Shown here: piece after piece, positions 25,631 to 33,646 of the stretch | Numbering within the stretch: the stretch's first letter is position 1 | How the letters are laid out: each line of letters opens with the position of its first letter | Assembly: GCF_017315705.1 (NCBI RefSeq) | Contig: NZ_JAFLRF010000048.1 | Location: forward strand, 1 to 38,464 | DNA: 38,464 nucleotides | Source: Trinickia mobilis | Lineage (GTDB): Bacteria; Pseudomonadota; Gammaproteobacteria; Burkholderiales; Burkholderiaceae | Direction: 5' to 3' | Program-made: the position numbers and the translations under genes | Notes under the pieces: generated by a model | The model's database searches: none | Seen by the model: only the letters and a program-made list of their open reading frames with translations | Told to the model about the DNA's origin: nothing

Positions 25631-25738
25631 CATGCTTGGCTGATCGATCGCGTGACGCCCGTCAAGGTCGATGCCGCGGTTGCGCATCGCGGGCTCCACA
25701 CCGAGCTGCACGGCGAAGTCGCTTACCTGGACAATTGA
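25631..25738 (+). pseudogene. C-terminal end of a second ammonium transporter gene
   Basis: The frame reads AWLIDRVTPVKVDAAVAHRG then LHTELHGEVAYLDN and stop. This matches the tail of the intact transporter at 21680 (LWLIDRVTAVKVDAATEERG, then LDSELHGEEAYL). The DNA is clearly diverged, so it comes from a different paralogue and not a recent copy. The membrane part is absent. A strong terminator follows at 25771. Confidence 0.85.
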
Positions 25739-25770
25739 TCCGCGAATACACGGCTGACAAGATCGATTAA

Positions 25771-25813
25771 AGCAAGGCGCGGTGGAAATACCACCGCGCC
25801 TTGCTCGTTTTTG
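25771..25813 (+). terminator. strong intrinsic terminator
   Basis: AGCAAGGCGCGGTGG, loop AAATA, and its exact complement CCACCGCGCCTTGCT, then CGTTTTT: a 15-base-pair stem. It lies 33 bases after the stop of the ammonium transporter fragment and probably was the terminator of that lost gene. Confidence 0.9.
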
Positions 25814-26001
25814 GACGGATGAAATTAGGGGCCGTGACGACGACAGACGTTTTTCAGCGCATTTGAACCAGGAATCGAATGGCGTAACGAAAACTACCGC
25901 ATGACACTAATCAGCATCCCAGCGAGCCTTTTGAGACTTATAAATATCACCCGGCAAACCTATAGTGGAGACATCTAACCACCTGCCCCGTGAGTCGCAC
26001 C

Positions 26002-26694
26002 ATGAGCCGTATCACCGTACCTGCTACTGCCTCTGCCACGGGTGCCGCCGCCGAAGGGTCTGCGCAAGCGAAGAAAGTCACTGGCCGGGGTATCCCCAAT
26101 CTGTTCGCCGCGCTGGGGGCAATGTCACCAGAGAGGCTGAAAGCGTTCCTAAACGCTGGCCGTCTGACCATACCGGATACTGTCTCTGCCACGGGTGCCG
26201 CCGCCGAAGCGTATGCGCAAGTGAAGAAAGTCACCGGCGGGAGTATCCCCAATGTGTTCGCCGCGCTGGGGGCAATGTCACCTGAGACGCTGAAAGTGTT
26301 CCTCGACGCTGAAAGCGTGCTCGCCGCCGGCTCGCTGACCAAGCAGGAAGTCGAGACGATCAAGCTGCTGGTCAGCGAGTTGAACGGCTGCGACTACTGT
26401 GTCGCCGCGCATACGGTGCTGGGCAAGATGACGGGCCTATCGCCGGAGACGCTCAAGCTGATCCGGGCGGGCCAGCCGACCGGCGACGCCAAGCGCGACG
26501 CGCTCGTGCGCTTCGTGCAGACCCTGCAGCAAACGAGCGGCACGATCAGCGCGCAAGCGTTCGAGGCGATCAAGGCGGCCGGCTACACGGATGCGCAACT
26601 GGTCGAGGTCCCCTTGGCCATTGCTTTGACGATTTTCACGAACACGTTCAACCGCATCAACGCCACCGACGTGGACTTCCCGCCGGTCAAGTAA
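26002..26694 (+). CDS. AhpD-like carboxymuconolactone decarboxylase-family protein with duplicated N-terminus
   Basis: A 230-residue all-helical protein of the CMD/AhpD family. The redox and proton-relay motif is E126xxxC130xxC133xxxH137 in SELNGCDYCVAAH, as in AhpD alkylhydroperoxidase. FNRINATDVDFPPVK ends it. The front part is present twice: residues 4-54 and 55-105 are in-frame copies offset by 51 residues (SATGAAAE at 11 and 62; IPNxFAALGAMSPE at 31 and 82). Only the second copy joins the catalytic core, and the protein is about 50 residues longer than its sister at 28786. Start: ATG at 26002 fits homologues; a GTG 12 bases earlier encodes an extra MSRT. Neither has a good ribosome site. 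Predicted role: cytoplasmic thiol-based peroxide defence, possibly fed by Lpd. Confidence 0.88.
   Translation: MSRITVPATASATGAAAEGSAQAKKVTGRGIPNLFAALGAMSPERLKAFLNAGRLTIPDTVSATGAAAEAYAQVKKVTGGSIPNVFAALGAMSPETLKVFLDAESVLAAGSLTKQEVETIKLLVSELNGCDYCVAAHTVLGKMTGLSPETLKLIRAGQPTGDAKRDALVRFVQTLQQTSGTISAQAFEAIKAAGYTDAQLVEVPLAIALTIFTNTFNRINATDVDFPPVK
26011..26316 (+). repeat. two 153-base tandem repeats inside the AhpD-like gene
   Basis: Units 26011-26163 and 26164-26316. Long stretches are identical, such as CTCTGCCACGGGTGCCGCCG and TTCGCCGCGCTGGGGGCAAT in both. The period of 153 is a multiple of three, so the frame is kept. Confidence 0.9.
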
Positions 26695-26737
26695 AGCGCA
26701 GCGGCGCAGGCGCTCTGTTGCCGCGCCTTCGCTTTTA
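26693..26737 (+). terminator. imperfect hairpin with T-run after the AhpD-like gene
   Basis: AAAGCG pairs with CGCTTT and GGCGC with GCGCC, with mismatches between them, followed by TTTA. It overlaps the stop codon of the AhpD-like gene. Confidence 0.45.
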
Positions 26738-26759
26738 TCAATCACGATAGGATACCTAA

Positions 26760-27011
26760 ATGACATATCTAACTTTCCTCGTGACCCGTGCAAGCAACGG
26801 CATCAGGCCGGCACTTTCCGGGCGACTGGCTCGTGCTGGTCATCGCGTTGTGGGCGTGGGCCGCGGCGGCGAAGGCAGCTTTCCCAGCGAGCTTGTATCA
26901 GCCGGCCTTTCCGACCGGAACGCACCGGCCCGTGTACTCGAAGAAAGCATCAATCGATCGCCAGACGTGTCATTTTCGGAGTATTCATCGTGCCAGCTCA
27001 GGATTGGTTAA
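26760..27011 (+). pseudogene. truncated short-chain dehydrogenase/reductase (SDR)
   Basis: An ATG behind AGGATACCTAA opens a frame that reads MTYLTFLVTRASNGIRPALS, then GRLARAGHRVVGVGRGGEG and SAGLSDRNAPARVLEE. This is the N-terminal nucleotide-binding part of an SDR, but the TGxxxGIG motif has become TRASNGIR, with two key glycines turned to arginine. The frame ends after 83 residues, so the catalytic YxxxK part is missing. Its end overlaps the start of the AraC-type gene. It cannot bind NAD(P) normally and is probably decayed. Confidence 0.7.
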
Positions 27012-28045
27012 GTCATTTGCTAGAAATCGGGTCCGTCGCGGGACGGCTTGAGTTCCGCTGCGTTTACGGCACGCCATGGCGCGTCGCGTATCCGCAATCC
27101 CCGTCGAGCGAGATTCCCTACCACGTCGTGCTCAAAGGGTCAGCGGTGCTGGAGGATGGCTCGGGCGGCATACATCGCCTCACTGCGGGCGACATCGTTT
27201 TGCTGCCGAACAATTCGAAGCACGTGCTTCACGACGGCAGCGGTATCCCTGCATCGCCCGCCCGCGAGCGCGAGCAACCCAACCTGACTATCAGCGAAAA
27301 CGACGGGACGGGCGAGCGTTTGGAGATGCTGTGCGGCCACTTCGTCTTATCGGCCCCCAATGACCGGCTGATACGCGGAAATCTGCCGCCGGTGTTGGTG
27401 GTTCACGCAGCCCCCCAGGACGCCAATGGCTCGCATGAGACGTCCGGCCAGATGACGAACCTGATTTTTCTGATGCGGGCCGAATCGCTCGAGAGCCGCC
27501 TTGGCGGTCGAGCGATGCTCAACGCGCTCTCGACAGCGCTGTTCGCGCTGACACTGAGGCTGGCAAGCGAGTCAGCCGCGGCGCAAACGGGGTTGCTCGC
27601 GCTCGCGGGCCATCCGCGGCTCGCGCCCGCCATCACCGCAATGTTCGACGATCCTGCGCGCGCCTGGAACTTGCCGCAGCTCGCGCGCCTTTGCAACATG
27701 TCGCGCGCGACTTTCATGCGGCACTTTCAGGATAGCTTCGGCCGCTCCGCCTATGACCTGCTGACCGACCTGCGGATGAGCCTGGCCGCCAACGCTCTCA
27801 GTCAGCCGTCGGCCACGGCGGAGGCCGTGGCGGAGGCGATCGGCTACCAGTCGGTTTCCGCATTCCGCCGCGCCTTTACACAACGCGTCGGCGTGACACC
27901 AGGCGAGTGGCGCCGTTCGGTTCGCGGGAGCGCAAAAGCGGAAGCATCGGCGCCGGACTATCCGGCGCCCCCCCGCTCACTCCACGTTGATTCCGCAACG
28001 ACCGCCGCGCAGTTCGCCGATAAAGTCCATTCCGAGCACGAATGA
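26990..28045 (+). CDS. AraC-family regulator with an N-terminal cupin domain
   Basis: A 351-residue transcription factor. The N-terminal half is a cupin sensor domain of the type found in RclR and relatives (IPYHVVLKGSAVLEDG, HRLTAGDIVLLPNNSKHVLH, LEMLCGHFVL). The C-terminus has two AraC helix-turn-helix units: WNLPQLARLCNMSRATFMRHF and AEAVAEAIGYQSVSAFRRAF, then VGVTPGEWRR. RclR, the best studied of this group, responds to reactive chlorine through cysteines near its N-terminal region; here C19 and a cysteine in LEMLCGHF might play that role, but this is a guess. CGGAG stands ten bases before the GTG at 26990. It lies between the two AhpD-like genes and is the obvious candidate to control them. 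Confidence 0.9.
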   Translation: MPAQDWLSHLLEIGSVAGRLEFRCVYGTPWRVAYPQSPSSEIPYHVVLKGSAVLEDGSGGIHRLTAGDIVLLPNNSKHVLHDGSGIPASPAREREQPNLTISENDGTGERLEMLCGHFVLSAPNDRLIRGNLPPVLVVHAAPQDANGSHETSGQMTNLIFLMRAESLESRLGGRAMLNALSTALFALTLRLASESAAAQTGLLALAGHPRLAPAITAMFDDPARAWNLPQLARLCNMSRATFMRHFQDSFGRSAYDLLTDLRMSLAANALSQPSATAEAVAEAIGYQSVSAFRRAFTQRVGVTPGEWRRSVRGSAKAEASAPDYPAPPRSLHVDSATTAAQFADKVHSEHE

Positions 28046-28151
28046 CAGTTCGTTGCCCCGCGCACCCTATCTCCTGAACAGTCCCGCGGCCGGCGTTGGA
28101 CGAGCCGATGGCCGGGTACTGCACGCAGCGTGAGTCCGACCATCGGCCGAT

Positions 28152-28190
28152 GGCAGACGAGTCTTGGCGATTCTCGTCTGCCTTGTTTTA
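28152..28190 (+). terminator. intrinsic terminator after the AraC-type gene
   Basis: GGCAGACGAG, an 11-base loop and CTCGTCTGCC, then TTGTTTTATT: a perfect ten-pair stem with a T-rich tail reading on the plus strand. It ends right before the gcvH stop codon and separates the two convergent genes. Confidence 0.85.
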
Positions 28191-28568
28191 TTAATCGACC
28201 GTCTTCGCGTATTCGGCGGCGCCTAGCAGTTGATCGGTCTTCGCGTTCGCCGCCGGCTTGATGCGAAACAGCCAGCAATCGTACGGGGCGCGATTGATGG
28301 AATCCGGCTCCTCGCCTAGGAGTTCGTTGACCGCCGCGATCTCGCCTGAAATCGGCGCGTGGATGTCCGACGCCGCCTTGACCGATTCGAGCACGGCTAT
28401 GGGTGTGCCTGCGCTCACGCTCAGACCGACCTCCGGCAATTTGACCGACACGATCTCGCCGAGCGACTCCTGCGCGGGGTCGGTGATGCCGACCGTCCAC
28501 GTGCCGTCCGCCTCCGCACGAGCCCATTCATGCGATTCCGCGTATTTAAGTCCGTCCGGGATGTTCAT
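28191..28568 (-). CDS. gcvH: glycine cleavage H protein-like lipoyl carrier
   Basis: A 125-residue lipoyl-domain protein of normal H-protein length. The lipoylation lysine is K64 in [44 protein letters not shown] and [17 protein letters not shown] follow the H-protein pattern. AGGAGG lies before the ATG at 28568. In the usual arrangement gcvH lies with gcvT and gcvP; neither is here. It is instead divergent from an AhpD-like gene (217 bases between the starts), with lpdA nearby. It may be a spare H protein, or a dedicated lipoamide carrier for the AhpD-like proteins. The H-protein family is certain; the second role is a hypothesis. Confidence 0.95.
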   Translation of the reverse strand: MNIPDGLKYAESHEWARAEADGTWTVGITDPAQESLGEIVSVKLPEVGLSVSAGTPIAVLESVKAASDIHAPISGEIAAVNELLGEEPDSINRAPYDCWLFRIKPAANAKTDQLLGAAEYAKTVD

Positions 28569-28738
28569 CGATTAATCCTCCTGCATTCTCAATTCGTCTT
28601 AGGGTTTAACAAGATGCTACTTCTAACGTGTTGTGGCAATTAAATATACGGCGATTACGACATCCAAGGTTGCTTCTAACCGCGATTGATCCGATCGAGC
28701 ACATTTTTGACACTTGATCGACTCGGCAAGCGTAATGC

Positions 28739-28755
28739 CTCAACTTAAAGTTGAG
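28739..28755. promoter_or_regulatory. 8-1-8 palindrome in the gcvH/AhpD-like divergent region
   Basis: CTCAACTT, A, AAGTTGAG: a perfect palindrome 31 bases before the AhpD-like ATG at 28786. Its outer bases recall the SoxR box (CCTCAAGTTAACTTGAGG), but the inner bases differ. It could also serve a MarR-type or other dimeric repressor. No such regulator gene adjoins it. TTGACA at 28707-28712 is a possible -35 box, without a clear -10 at normal spacing. Confidence 0.5.
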
Positions 28756-28785
28756 ATACCGATTCACACCACGAAGGAGTGTCAC

Positions 28786-29328
28786 ATGAGCAGCCGTATT
28801 TCCATACCTGACGTCAAATCCGCCACCGGTGCAGTTGCCGAAGCCTACGCCCTGACCAAAAAAGCCACGGGCGGCGCTCTTCCTAACCTGTTTGCAGCGG
28901 TCGGCGCCCTGTCGCCCGACATCCTGAAGGCCTATCTGACCGCCGACGGGGCTCTTGGTGCAGGCACGCTGGGCAACAAAGATCTCGAGATTGTCAAATT
29001 GGCCGTCAGCGAACACACGGGTTGCGACTATTGCGTACGCGCACACGTGATGATCGGGAAAATGGTCGGAGTTTCCGCCGAAACGCTCAAGCTGGTCCGC
29101 GCAGGCAAGCCGACCGGCGACGCCAAGCGTGATGCTCTCGTGCGCTTTGTGCGGGTTATTCAAACTACGAGCGGCACGATCAACGCGAGCGAATTCGCAG
29201 CAATCAAGGCAGCCGGCTACACGGATTCGCAACTGGTTGAAATCACGCTCGCTATCGCGCTGACGGTGTTCACCAATACGTTCAACCGCCTCAACGACAC
29301 CACGCTGGACGTGCCGCCGGCGGACTAA
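28786..29328 (+). CDS. AhpD-like carboxymuconolactone decarboxylase-family protein
   Basis: A 180-residue all-helical protein of the CMD/AhpD family. The relay motif is E76xxxC80xxC83xxxH87 in SEHTGCDYCVRAH. The N-terminus, MSSRISIPDVKSATGAVAE, and C-terminus, NDTTLDVPPAD, are family-like and match the remnants at 9041 and 21302. GAAGGAGTGTCAC stands right before the ATG. It has the normal length, so it serves as the reference for the duplicated copy at 26002. It is divergent from gcvH across a palindrome. A function as a thiol-dependent peroxidase or as the reductase of a peroxiredoxin is expected from AhpD; a decarboxylase role is unlikely because of the CxxC motif. Confidence 0.92.
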   Translation: MSSRISIPDVKSATGAVAEAYALTKKATGGALPNLFAAVGALSPDILKAYLTADGALGAGTLGNKDLEIVKLAVSEHTGCDYCVRAHVMIGKMVGVSAETLKLVRAGKPTGDAKRDALVRFVRVIQTTSGTINASEFAAIKAAGYTDSQLVEITLAIALTVFTNTFNRLNDTTLDVPPAD

Positions 29329-29703
29329 AAGCGACGCGGCAATCCTGCGCGCGTTCGGCGCTGGAGAGGAAACGCAGGGCGAGGGATGCTCGCCCTGCGC
29401 AACGGAGCCGTCCGCTGCGACGCGGGGCGTTCAATAAAGACAAACCAATCAACGCGAAGGGTCACGCATTTCTTCGTTTCGTTGATGAGATTCTCGCCTA
29501 ATCCCGTCCCTCCTGACGTTAGGCAACGGTTGCGCGGCCGGGATTACGTGTCGCTACATCGCTGTCGGGAATGACACTTGCCGCCGGCAGTTACGTTCCA
29601 TAGAGTTGCTTCACGGAAGAATGATCGGTTTTCTCGTTGAACCCCTGTGGGAAGCTTGCTATACGAACTAGCGGAAAACACTAATCATCGATCTGGAACC
29701 GGC
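29329..29703. other. gap between the AhpD-like gene and the second CFA synthase
   Basis: About 375 bases without a recognised gene. At 29373-29399 there is a perfect 11-pair hairpin, CGCAGGGCGAG, loop GGATG, CTCGCCCTGCG, 45 bases after the AhpD-like stop. It lacks a T-run, so it may be an RNA 3'-end stabiliser or a weak terminator. Confidence 0.6.
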
Positions 29704-30879
29704 ATGAAGCGTGAACAGCAATCCCTCGACCAATTTGAATACAAGACCCCGGACCTAATCGAACATGCACCGGAGATTCTGACGTCGCTGCTGAAGAAAG
29801 CTGACGTCGAGATCAACGGAGACCGCCACTGGGACATTCGAGTCTTCGACGAAGAAGTATACAAGCGTGTATTTTCAAGTTGGTCGCTTGGCCTCGGCGA
29901 GTCGTACATGGACGGCCAGTGGGATAGCGACCACCTCGACGAACTGTTCACGAGGTTGCTCCGTACGGACATCGATTCGGCAGCGATCGGCATCGCGAAA
30001 TTTCGACTCGTGTTCGAGCACCTCCGTCATCGCCTGTTTAATCTGCAATCGAAAGACCGCGCTTTCCAAGTGGGCGAGCGCCACTACGACGCGGGGAATG
30101 ACGTATTCGAGGCCATGCTCGACAGCCGCATGATCTATTCGTGCGGCTACTGGGAAAACGCGACAGATCTAGAGCAGGCGCAGTTTGACAAGCTCGATTT
30201 GATTTGCCGCAAGCTTAAGCTCAGCGCCGGAGAGACGCTGCTCGACATAGGTTGCGGTTGGGGTGGGCTCGCCAAGTTCGCTGCTGAGCGATACGGCGTG
30301 CACGTGACTGGCGTCACAGTCTCCAAAGAGCAACTGGCGCTCGCCAAAGAGCGCTGTAAAGGGCTCCCGATATCGCTGATCCTTCAGGATTATCGTGAGC
30401 TGCAGGGTAGCTTCGACAAGATTGTCTCCGTCGGCATGTTCGAGCACGTCGGGCCGAAAAACTACGAGATCTATTTCGACACTGCCAAGCGCCTGTTAGC
30501 GCCTAAAGGTCTATTCCTTCTGCACTCGATCGGCCTTGCCACGACAAGCCAAGGAACCGACCCCTGGATCGACAAATACATTTTTCCGAACGGGAAGCTT
30601 CCCTCAGCCAGGGAAATTGCCGATGCCGTTGAAGGCCGCTTCATCATCGAGGATTGGCATAACTTCGGCCAGGACTACGACCGTACCCTGATGGCATGGT
30701 GGGATCGCTTCGACCAGGCGTGGCCGCGTCTTCAGTCCCGCTACAACAGGCGTTTCTACCTTATGTGGAAATATTATCTGCTTTGCTGCGCAGGATTCTT
30801 TCGCTCCCGGCAAGGGCAGCTCTGGCAACTCGTGCTGACCCATGCTGAACGCGCCGAAACCTACCGGTCGATCAGGTAA
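29704..30879 (+). CDS. cfa: cyclopropane-fatty-acyl-phospholipid synthase
   Basis: A 391-residue enzyme, close in length to E. coli Cfa (382). It shows WDIRVFDEEVYKRVF, LGLGESYMDGQWD (residues 62-74), YSCGYW with C147 (equivalent to the E. coli active-site cysteine), the SAM-binding LLDIGCGWGGLA (179-190), GMFEHVG and a C-terminal end with RFYLMWKYYLLCCAGFFRS. The ATG at 29704 follows GGAACCGGC; an upstream in-frame extension to 29647 is not conserved. The paralogue at 5596 is distinct and lies on the other strand. Cyclopropane lipids protect against acid and oxidative stress, in keeping with the redox genes beside it. Confidence 0.95.
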   Translation: MKREQQSLDQFEYKTPDLIEHAPEILTSLLKKADVEINGDRHWDIRVFDEEVYKRVFSSWSLGLGESYMDGQWDSDHLDELFTRLLRTDIDSAAIGIAKFRLVFEHLRHRLFNLQSKDRAFQVGERHYDAGNDVFEAMLDSRMIYSCGYWENATDLEQAQFDKLDLICRKLKLSAGETLLDIGCGWGGLAKFAAERYGVHVTGVTVSKEQLALAKERCKGLPISLILQDYRELQGSFDKIVSVGMFEHVGPKNYEIYFDTAKRLLAPKGLFLLHSIGLATTSQGTDPWIDKYIFPNGKLPSAREIADAVEGRFIIEDWHNFGQDYDRTLMAWWDRFDQAWPRLQSRYNRRFYLMWKYYLLCCAGFFRSRQGQLWQLVLTHAERAETYRSIR

Positions 30880-30947
30880 CCGGATGCATTTGCAAAGTGA
30901 CGCCGGCCGCCTGCGATGACGATTGCAGATATAAGGCCGAATGGCCG

Positions 30948-31382
30948 TTACACGACGCCGGCGTCACGCGGTTCTTCGCCTTGCCGCAATGAGGCAATCA
31001 ACGGGCACGACACCTTACCCCTGCGCGAATGGCACGCACACACGAGCTGGGTAAGCACCGCTTCCATGCGCCCGAGATCGGCGAGCTTCTCCTGAATGTC
31101 GCGCAGCTTGTGCTCCGCGAGTCTGCTCGCCTCAGCGCAATGCGTCCCATCCTCCAGTTTCAACAGGTCCGCGATTTCGTCGAGGCTGAAGCCGAGCCGC
31201 TGCGCAGATTTGACGAACCGCACCCGCGTCACGTCCGCTGCGCCGTAGCGACGAATGCTGCCATACGGCCTCTCCGGTTCGAGCAGCAGGCCCTTGCGCT
31301 GATAGAAGCGGATCGTCTCGACATTGACGCCGGCCGCCTTCGCGAAGGCGCCGATGGTCAGGTTTTCGCTACCGATTTCCAT
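30948..31382 (-). CDS. merR: mercury-responsive regulator MerR
   Basis: A 144-residue regulator, the same length as Tn501 MerR. The N-terminal helix-turn-helix is [20 protein letters not shown], followed by the wing [16 protein letters not shown]. The three mercury-binding cysteines C82, C117 and C126 are at the classical positions, with one extra at C115. The start is ATG at 31382 (MEIGSENLT). It is divergent from the mer genes, with the operator at 31388-31418 between them, so it should repress and, with Hg(II), activate them. Confidence 0.97.
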   Translation of the reverse strand: MEIGSENLTIGAFAKAAGVNVETIRFYQRKGLLLEPERPYGSIRRYGAADVTRVRFVKSAQRLGFSLDEIADLLKLEDGTHCAEASRLAEHKLRDIQEKLADLGRMEAVLTQLVCACHSRRGKVSCPLIASLRQGEEPRDAGVV

Positions 31383-31387
31383 ACCGC

Positions 31388-31418
31388 TTGACTCCGTACA
31401 TAGGTACGGAAGTAACGT
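31388..31418 (+). promoter_or_regulatory. mer operator-promoter
   Basis: TTGACT (-35), TAACGT (-10) and a 19-base spacer that holds the dyad TCCGTAC ATAG GTACGGA. This is the classical MerR site; the over-long spacer is what MerR untwists on binding Hg(II). Confidence 0.95.
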
Positions 31419-31453
31419 TACGCTACTCATCGGCAATCAGGAAGGGCCAGCGT

Positions 31454-31525
31454 ATGGCGGAACCACAGAAAGGGTGCGGCGCGCTGGCCGCCGGCGGATT
31501 GGCCGCGATCCTCGCATCGCACTGA
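31454..31525 (+). pseudogene. merT: merT remnant (first 23 codons)
   Basis: AGGAAGG precedes an ATG that opens MAEPQKGCGALAAGGLAAIL followed by ASH and a stop. It matches the start of MerT (MSEPKTGRGALFTGGLAAIL, then ASACC) up to the first membrane helix, then stops where the ACC mercury-binding cysteines should be. The rest of merT, and all of merP, are missing. The DNA goes straight on to merC. Confidence 0.85.
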
Positions 31526-31543
31526 AGTTACGGAGGGACTGTC

Positions 31544-31978
31544 ATGTCATTCTTTACGCGCGCGGCCGATAAGGCCGGTTTGCTGGGCAGCATCGTGTCG
31601 GCGATGGGCTGTGCGAGCTGCTTTCCCGCGATCGCCAGTCTGGGTGCGGCCATTGGTCTGGGTTTTCTTAGCGAGTATGAAGGGGTGTTCATCCGCATCC
31701 TGCTGCCGGTATTCGCCGGCATCGCGCTGTTCGCCAATGCGATCGGCTGGCTCAATCATCGGCGGTGGCGCCGTACCACGCCCGGCCTGATCGGCCCGGT
31801 ACTGGTGCTGACGGCCGTGTTCGTAATGCGGGCCTATGGCGAGCGTAGCGGCTGGCTGCTCTATCCCGGTCTCGCCATCATGCTGGCGACATCGATCTGG
31901 GACCTGTTCTCCCCCGAGCACCGCGTCTGTCCTACCGATACGCGTGAATCGGGCACCGGCAACTTACGCAAGGGTTGA
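31544..31978 (+). CDS. merC: mercuric ion transporter MerC
   Basis: A 144-residue inner-membrane protein with about four hydrophobic helices. The mercury-binding pair is C23 and C26 in SAMGCASCFPAIASLG, and a further cysteine occurs late in RVCPTD. MerC passes Hg(II) across the membrane to MerA. With merT and merP lost it is the only importer left in this operon. CGGAGGGACTGTC lies before the ATG at 31544. It follows the merT stump by 18 bases and precedes merA by 45. Confidence 0.95.
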   Translation: MSFFTRAADKAGLLGSIVSAMGCASCFPAIASLGAAIGLGFLSEYEGVFIRILLPVFAGIALFANAIGWLNHRRWRRTTPGLIGPVLVLTAVFVMRAYGERSGWLLYPGLAIMLATSIWDLFSPEHRVCPTDTRESGTGNLRKG

Positions 31979-33526
<1,548 letters not shown>

Positions 33527-33575
33527 GCCGCAGGGGACGGCGGCACTGACTACGCGAATCTTGCACCGGTGGGGA

Positions 33576-33641
33576 GCCGCGCAGTTCGAACGGGAAATGA
33601 TGCTCGAGCGCCAGCGCGAAGGCGTTGCCCAAGCAAAGACC
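33576..33641 (+). pseudogene. serine recombinase fragment at the end of the mer genes
   Basis: 22 codons read AAQFEREMMLERQREGVAQA followed by KT. They match the E-helix region of resolvase/invertase-family recombinases (AQFEREMMLERQREGIAKAK). The match starts 49 bases after merA and ends at the MFS gene's stop. It is most likely the broken edge of the element that carried the mer genes. Confidence 0.75.
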
Positions 33642-33646
33642 GCCGC

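Noticed and set aside
29386..29574. 62-codon ORF after the AhpD-like gene
   Set aside because: The start lies inside a perfect hairpin loop and the translation has low-quality, arginine-rich composition.
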